A stretch of DNA of 9,721 bases, from the NCBI GenBank assembly GCA_025350445.1, contig JANXXV010000812.1, forward strand, positions 1-9,721. Reading direction: 5' to 3'. This document shows positions 6,575-9,721 of the stretch, in pieces (within the stretch, counting starts at the first letter, position 1; every line of letters starts with the position of its first letter). Origin of the DNA: Bryobacteraceae bacterium. Its GTDB lineage: Bacteria > Acidobacteriota > Terriglobia > Bryobacterales > Bryobacteraceae. The translations under genes were made by a program, and so were the position numbers. The notes under the pieces are model-generated. The model was not told where the DNA came from. It was given only the letters and a program-made list of their open reading frames with translations, and ran no database searches.

Positions 6575-6743
6575 CATAGGCGTTAAGATAAGAACGTTTG
6601 TTCTTGAAAATGTTCCGGATTCGGTTGATCATCTACCGCTTGCTCCCGCGCGCGGCTCAGCCGGATCAACCAGTTAACCGAGCCGCTCGCCGTGAGGGAG
6701 TGGCGCTGCGAAGTCCGTAGTTTGGCTTATCTTAACGCCTATG
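6575..6743. mobile_element. 169-bp element with perfect 18-bp terminal inverted repeats (MITE-like or IS remnant)
   Basis: CATAGGCGTTAAGATAAG at 6575-6592 is repeated as its exact reverse complement, CTTATCTTAACGCCTATG, at 6726-6743, enclosing 133 bp with no credible gene. An 18-of-18 match at this distance is very unlikely by chance. Direct repeats CCGTCCGGCG (6565-6574) and CCGTCCCGCG (6745-6754) match at 9 of 10 positions and flank the element, offset by one base on the right; they could be an imperfect target-site duplication. Inside are AAGAAC/GTTCTT (6590-6605, GTTT loop), GGTTGATC/GATCAACC (6623-6630, 6664-6671) and GCGGCTC/GAGCCGC (6652-6658, 6680-6686). There is no transposase, so it would be non-autonomous or the fused ends of a deleted insertion sequence. 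A structured RNA or a regulatory dyad is the alternative. Confidence 0.6.
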
Positions 6744-6820
6744 GCCGTCCCGCGCGGATGCCCTCCCTTGGCAGCCTCCAGCCGCGAATTTAACCGGAGA
6801 GCACAGAATTCACACGTTAC

Positions 6821-6858
6821 TTTACACACATTTACACCTTGCTGATAAGGGCTTTACA
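6821..6858 (+). promoter_or_regulatory. Promoter and TTTACA direct repeats upstream of the Spy-like gene
   Basis: TTTACA occurs at 6821-6826, 6831-6836 and 6853-6858, that is 10 and 22 bp apart, close to one and two helical turns. The first copy (five of six bases of the -35 consensus) is followed after 17 bp by GATAAG (6844-6849, four of six bases of the -10 consensus), which would start transcription near 6856. The other copies could be binding sites for a regulator on one face of the DNA, as is common for envelope-stress genes; no regulator is identified. Confidence 0.45.
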
Positions 6859-6893
6859 GTTGGGGTCCAGTATTGAGATCAGGAGGCAACACA

Positions 6894-7331
6894 ATGTCAC
6901 TAAGAAAGAAGATTTACGGCGTGTGTGCCGTCGGCTTATTGGCGGCGGGCCTGCTGTTCGCGGCTAAGGAACACGGATTCGGCCCGCGGCGGCGATTCGA
7001 TTTTATGGCTTCGCGGCTTAATCTGACCGATACGCAGAAGGCGTCGGCAAAGGGCATATTCAATGAGTCGCAGGAGGCCGCGAAACCGTTGCGCGCGCAA
7101 CTGCGGCAGGGTTATCAGGAACTGGCGTCGGCGATTAAGACGGGGAAGTCCGATGCGGAGCTGACTGCTCTCTCGGAGCGGCAGAGTTCGCTGGTGGCGC
7201 AACTGACAGCGATCCGTGCCAAGGCGTTCTCGCATTTGTCTGCACAGCTTACCGATACGCAGAAGCAGAAGGCGGAGCAGATGCATCAGCGGATGAGCGC
7301 GGGGTGGGCGCGGCGGACGGGCATGGAATAG
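6894..7331 (+). CDS. Spy/CpxP-like periplasmic LTxxQ-motif protein
   Basis: The 145-residue protein has a signal peptide (residues 1-24: MSLRKKIYGVCAVGLLAAGL, then LFAA) and an all-helical, charged mature part with two LTDTQ motifs at residues 44-48 and 119-123. Two LTxxQ motifs about 75 residues apart in a small helical periplasmic protein are the mark of the Spy/CpxP family: ATP-independent chaperones, or stress and metal-sensing adaptors, acting in the periplasm. Homology is judged from pattern alone and cannot separate a Spy-type chaperone from a CpxP- or CnrX-type sensor. ATG at 6894 was chosen because AGGAGG (6881-6886) lies 7 bp upstream; an in-frame TTG at 6873 would overlap this site. 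It stands alone after a 417-bp non-coding stretch and is convergent, 12 bp apart, with the TIGR03790 gene. No clear terminator lies between them. Confidence 0.85.
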   Translation: MSLRKKIYGVCAVGLLAAGLLFAAKEHGFGPRRRFDFMASRLNLTDTQKASAKGIFNESQEAAKPLRAQLRQGYQELASAIKTGKSDAELTALSERQSSLVAQLTAIRAKAFSHLSAQLTDTQKQKAEQMHQRMSAGWARRTGME

Positions 7332-7343
7332 CTTCCGGCGGCG

Positions 7344-8438
7344 TCAGGGGCGGCCCAGCGAACAGAGCGGGTCGCCCACTACGATGTTCTGCCAACTGAG
7401 TCCCATGATGGAGACGTAGTAGCTTTCCGCCAGATTCCGGCCGGTGTAGTAGGCCGGGAGCAGATAATCCGGACGAGGGCAGAATTGTACGTAGGGCTCG
7501 TCGGTGTGCCCGGAAGCTCCGGTGGCGCCTTCATGAATATAGTCGGCGGTGAGCGTTTGTGGCGAATCTTTCCAAAATAGCTTGGTGTCCTTGAAGGTGC
7601 TGATGTTCCACGAATCGGGCGGGCGCTGGAACGTCCTTGCATTTGTGGACACAAACTCGGTCATGATTGCGCCCGGCAGCCACTGGAAGCCCAGCAGACG
7701 ATTGTGCCGGTTTTTGTCGTTGGATCCCCACGAGGCAAATCCGATCACATCCTTCTGGTTATATAGAACCTCATCGGTTTCGTCGAGGATTACCCGATCC
7801 TTCGGCAGAAGCAATGCCGCCGTTCGCAGCCAACTGTTTCCATTGGCGTCTTCCGCGGAGCGGAGATCAATCACGAACTTTCCGCGGTTTTTGGCGATCA
7901 GAGATTTGTCGATGATTGCCTTGACATCGGCGAAGTCGTAGCCTGCCAGCCGGGTGACCAGGTACATGGGAAAGCGGGGGTGCGAAAAGGGAATATCGAG
8001 TTTGCCGAAAAATGGATTGGTCAAGGGTCCGGCAAGAGCATGCGGAGAGCCTTTCATATCCGAATAGAGTAGCGTCAGTTCCGAATCCACCGAGGCGTAT
8101 TCGCCATCCATGCCCTGGGATGCGTCAATCATCAGGGGAACACCTTTGGTGGTGACGATGTAGAGGACCTGTTCTTGCAGGTGCTTGGCCTTGAGGCAGG
8201 CGGCGAGGGGCGCCGAAATCTCATTGTCGAAGATCGCGCGGGAAATGTGTTCGTTCTCCGCTGTCCGGAGTGCGCAGACGTTCGAGGGCGGGATGCCGCG
8301 TTTCTTCATGTAATAGCCGGCGATTTGACGCGAGATGGCCGAGGGCTGATTGATCACCACCAGAACGTTTTCAGGTTTCTGCGCGGCGGCTGCGGTTGCA
8401 AAGGCGAGGATGAGGCAAGTGCGGGTGAGGCGGGTCAC
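7344..8438 (-). CDS. TIGR03790-family secreted protein of unknown function
   Basis: The sequence pattern is that of TIGR03790: NVLVVINQPSAISRQIAGYYMKKRGIP near the N-terminus, VLYIVTTKGVPLMI, SVDSELTLL, MYLVTRLAGYD, then IGFASWGSNDKN and a C-terminal NIVVGDPLC. The family is known mainly from species that also carry exosortase, so an envelope or exopolysaccharide-related role is suspected, but no reaction is established. GTG at 8438 gives a clean signal peptide (TRLTRTCLILAFATAAAAQ) and a 364-residue protein. The longer frame begins at a TTG at 8477, adds 13 residues before the basic n-region and is less likely. The gene diverges from a LysR-type regulator, a layout in which the regulator often controls its neighbour. 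No PEP-CTERM sorting signal is seen at its C-terminus, so it is not itself an exosortase substrate by sequence. Confidence 0.88.
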   Translation of the reverse strand: MTRLTRTCLILAFATAAAAQKPENVLVVINQPSAISRQIAGYYMKKRGIPPSNVCALRTAENEHISRAIFDNEISAPLAACLKAKHLQEQVLYIVTTKGVPLMIDASQGMDGEYASVDSELTLLYSDMKGSPHALAGPLTNPFFGKLDIPFSHPRFPMYLVTRLAGYDFADVKAIIDKSLIAKNRGKFVIDLRSAEDANGNSWLRTAALLLPKDRVILDETDEVLYNQKDVIGFASWGSNDKNRHNRLLGFQWLPGAIMTEFVSTNARTFQRPPDSWNISTFKDTKLFWKDSPQTLTADYIHEGATGASGHTDEPYVQFCPRPDYLLPAYYTGRNLAESYYVSIMGLSWQNIVVGDPLCSLGRP

Positions 8439-8468
8439 TGCTATGTCGGCGAGCTGTACGGCTTGTGC

Positions 8469-8486
8469 ATTATCCAATGCTATAAT
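8469..8486. promoter_or_regulatory. Possible operator dyad between the divergent genes
   Basis: ATTAT (8469-8473) and ATAAT (8482-8486) form an inverted repeat with an 8-bp spacer, overlapping the -10 box of the LysR-type gene. A T-N11-A arrangement as in LysR-type boxes is present (T8470, A8482) but is not centred on the dyad, so the assignment is tentative. The site would allow autoregulation and control of the divergent TIGR03790 gene. Confidence 0.3.
8478..8486 (+). promoter_or_regulatory. Extended -10 promoter for the LysR-type regulator
   Basis: TGCTATAAT holds a perfect TATAAT (8481-8486) preceded by the extended -10 element TGn. No good -35 box is found at 16-18 bp, which is usual for extended -10 promoters. 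Transcription would begin near 8493, about 68 nt before the ATG at 8561 and after the alternative ATG at 8489, which supports the downstream start. Confidence 0.55.
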
Positions 8487-8560
8487 CGATGCGACTCCAA
8501 CCGCAACCGAAAAGGGAAGGCAGTAGCAGCCAAGTCTCCGCTGTAATTATCACGATTGAT

Positions 8561-9493
8561 ATGGATCTGGACCAGCTACATACGTTTCTGGAGATCGTCA
8601 GGCTGAAGAGCTTCTCCAAGGCGGCTCAGACATGCTACCGGACCCAACCAGCGATTAGCGCACAGGTGCGCCAACTGGAACAGGAACTAAATACCACGCT
8701 TTTTGAACGCCTGGGCACGAGGATTTCCTTGACCACGGCGGGGCGGATCTTCAGCGAATACGCCGAGCAGATTCTGCACCTCAGGAAACGGGCGCAGGAG
8801 GCGATCAATGAACTGGAGCGAGTGCCGCGCGGCGAAATTCTGATTGCCGCCAACGAGGCGACATGCATCTACGTTTTGCCTACCGTGTTTTCCGAGTACA
8901 AGAAGCAATTTCCGAACGTGCAGCTTCATGTGGACCGGTCCTATGGCGCGCGGGTAATGGGCGCGGTGATCGATAACCTGGCCGATTTTGGCATCACGCA
9001 ACTGCCGGTGCAGGAAAAAAAGTTGCAAGTGGTAAAGATTCATTCCGATGAGATTAAATTGCTGGTGCCTGCCAATCATCCGATGGCGAAACGGCAATCG
9101 GTGACCTGCCGCGACCTAATTGGCGAGCCGCTGCTGATTCCAAAATCCGGCACGACGCGCGCGCGCCTCAATGTCTGGTTGGAGCCGGTGGAGAGTGAGA
9201 TTCAAATTTCGATGGAGTTGGATTCCACTGAAATGATCAAGCATTTCGTGATGGCCGGGCTTGGGCTGTCCTTCCTGGCGGCTTCTCACTGCCGGGAAGA
9301 GATCGCGCTGGATCGCCTGGCTGCGGTGTCGCTTGCGCCGGAGCCGATGATTCGCCGGCTGGGTTTGATATATCGTAAAGATAAGGGGCTTTCCAAGGCG
9401 GCGATGGGTTTTATTCAGGTGATCATAGACCATGCCGGCGACCGTGAATCGGCAGCGATCATCGCCAAACAGGAAAGCATCGTGGGGACTTAG
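8561..9493 (+). CDS. LysR-family transcriptional regulator
   Basis: The 310-residue protein has the canonical two-domain layout. The winged helix-turn-helix occupies residues 1-60 (LDQLHTFLEIVRLKSFSKAA, TQPAISAQVRQLEQEL, TLFERLGTRISLTTAG). A linker helix follows to about residue 88, then a periplasmic-binding-protein-like effector domain to about 300 (PRGEILIAANEATCIYVLP; LLVPANHPMA; GEPLLIPKSGTTR; MIKHFVMAGLGLSFLA). The effector is unknown; the pattern is of the general CysB/CbbR-like type without features that fix it. ATG at 8561 matches the family start (MDLDQLHTF). The in-frame ATG at 8489 would add 24 non-conserved residues and precede the predicted transcription start. No clear Shine-Dalgarno is present. 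It diverges from the TIGR03790 gene and is followed after 3 bp by a small unknown gene, so these two are probably cotranscribed. Confidence 0.95.
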   Translation: MDLDQLHTFLEIVRLKSFSKAAQTCYRTQPAISAQVRQLEQELNTTLFERLGTRISLTTAGRIFSEYAEQILHLRKRAQEAINELERVPRGEILIAANEATCIYVLPTVFSEYKKQFPNVQLHVDRSYGARVMGAVIDNLADFGITQLPVQEKKLQVVKIHSDEIKLLVPANHPMAKRQSVTCRDLIGEPLLIPKSGTTRARLNVWLEPVESEIQISMELDSTEMIKHFVMAGLGLSFLAASHCREEIALDRLAAVSLAPEPMIRRLGLIYRKDKGLSKAAMGFIQVIIDHAGDRESAAIIAKQESIVGT

Positions 9494-9496
9494 CAA

Positions 9497-9721
9497 ATGG
9501 ACACAGTTACCGTCAAGAGTTCGACCATCTTCATATCGACCGGGAAGAGAACCAAGATTTATCGTTCCGTCGCGGACGTGCCGCCAATGCTGCGCAAACG
9601 ATTGGAACAGAGCACCAGCGGAATGAATTCCGCTACGATTCTGATTGCCGACCGCAACGGGCGGGAAGAACTGGTGCGATCCATCCAGGGGCTTCCTTCC
9701 GGTGTACAAACGCGGGTTGGG
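9497..9721 (+). CDS. Unrecognised small protein (N-terminal 75 residues, runs off the window)
   Basis: An ATG at 9497, 3 bp after the LysR-type gene's stop codon, opens a frame that stays open for 75 codons to the window end. The product begins MDTVTVKSSTIFISTGKRTK, continues IYRSVADVPPMLRKRLEQS and then ATILIADRNGREELVRSIQGLP. There is no signal peptide or membrane segment, so it is probably cytoplasmic. The piece has a beta-beta-alpha-beta-alpha look (short strands, a basic helix at about residues 31-42, a hydrophobic strand ATILIADRNG, then another helix). I do not recognise the family. A GTGGGGAC stretch (9482-9489) could serve as a weak ribosome-binding site inside the end of the upstream gene. 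The close spacing suggests an operon with the regulator. Confidence 0.7.
   Translation, partial: MDTVTVKSSTIFISTGKRTKIYRSVADVPPMLRKRLEQSTSGMNSATILIADRNGREELVRSIQGLPSGVQTRVG

Noticed and set aside
6429..6632. Minus-strand frame of 67 residues crossing the left inverted repeat
   Set aside because: It overlaps the toxin 3' end and the hairpins, is Pro/Arg-rich and has no family pattern. It was considered as a transposase remnant but nothing supports that.
7549..7941. Plus-strand frame of 130 residues inside the TIGR03790 gene
   Set aside because: It is antisense to a family-recognised gene, with no start signal or domain.
8489..8560. Upstream ATG at 8489 as the LysR-type start
   Set aside because: It lies before the predicted transcription start and adds 24 residues not typical of the family; ATG 8561 fits the conserved N-terminus.

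Overview
The window looks like a piece of a GC-rich chromosome from an acidobacterium, probably of the Solibacter/Bryobacter type. This is an inference from gene content: a large Oar-type TonB-dependent receptor with an N-terminal carboxypeptidase-regulatory-like domain, a seven-haem c554-like cytochrome, a TIGR03790 protein and a DUF433/DUF5615 toxin-antitoxin pair. No rRNA, tRNA or CRISPR array was seen.

Layout, left to right. (1) 1-1557: a secreted TPR protein, cut by the window edge, runs leftward. It diverges from a secreted multihaem cytochrome, with only about 17 bp between the chosen starts. (2) 1555-4870: a strong sigma70-like promoter overlapping the cytochrome stop codon precedes a complete 1087-residue TonB-dependent receptor. 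(3) 4871-5805: a decayed stretch. It holds the C-terminal third of an alpha/beta hydrolase with no nucleophile region, a 17-bp tandem duplication, a small inverted repeat and an orphan 79-residue reading frame without a good start. (4) 5806-6476: a DUF433 antitoxin followed by a PIN-like DUF5615 toxin. The expected ATGA stop/start overlap reads ATAA, so the toxin has no standard start codon that would keep its first conserved Asp. (5) 6477-6893: a 417-bp non-coding stretch with GC-rich hairpins and a 169-bp element bounded by perfect 18-bp inverted repeats (MITE or IS remnant), then a promoter region with three TTTACA repeats. (6) 6894-7331: a Spy/CpxP-like LTxxQ periplasmic protein, convergent with a TIGR03790-family secreted protein (7344-8438, minus strand). 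(7) 8439-9721: an intergenic region with an extended -10 promoter and a possible operator, a LysR-type regulator, and 3 bp downstream the start of an unrecognised small protein that runs off the window.

Functionally, much of the window concerns the cell envelope: outer-membrane uptake, periplasmic electron transfer, a periplasmic chaperone-like protein and an exosortase-associated secreted family. The LysR regulator diverges from the TIGR03790 gene, so control of that gene is a reasonable guess, not a demonstrated fact. No complete, clearly new system was identified. The items most worth checking are the start-less toxin, the 18-bp inverted-repeat element with potentially interleaved internal stems, and the divergent TPR/cytochrome pair.
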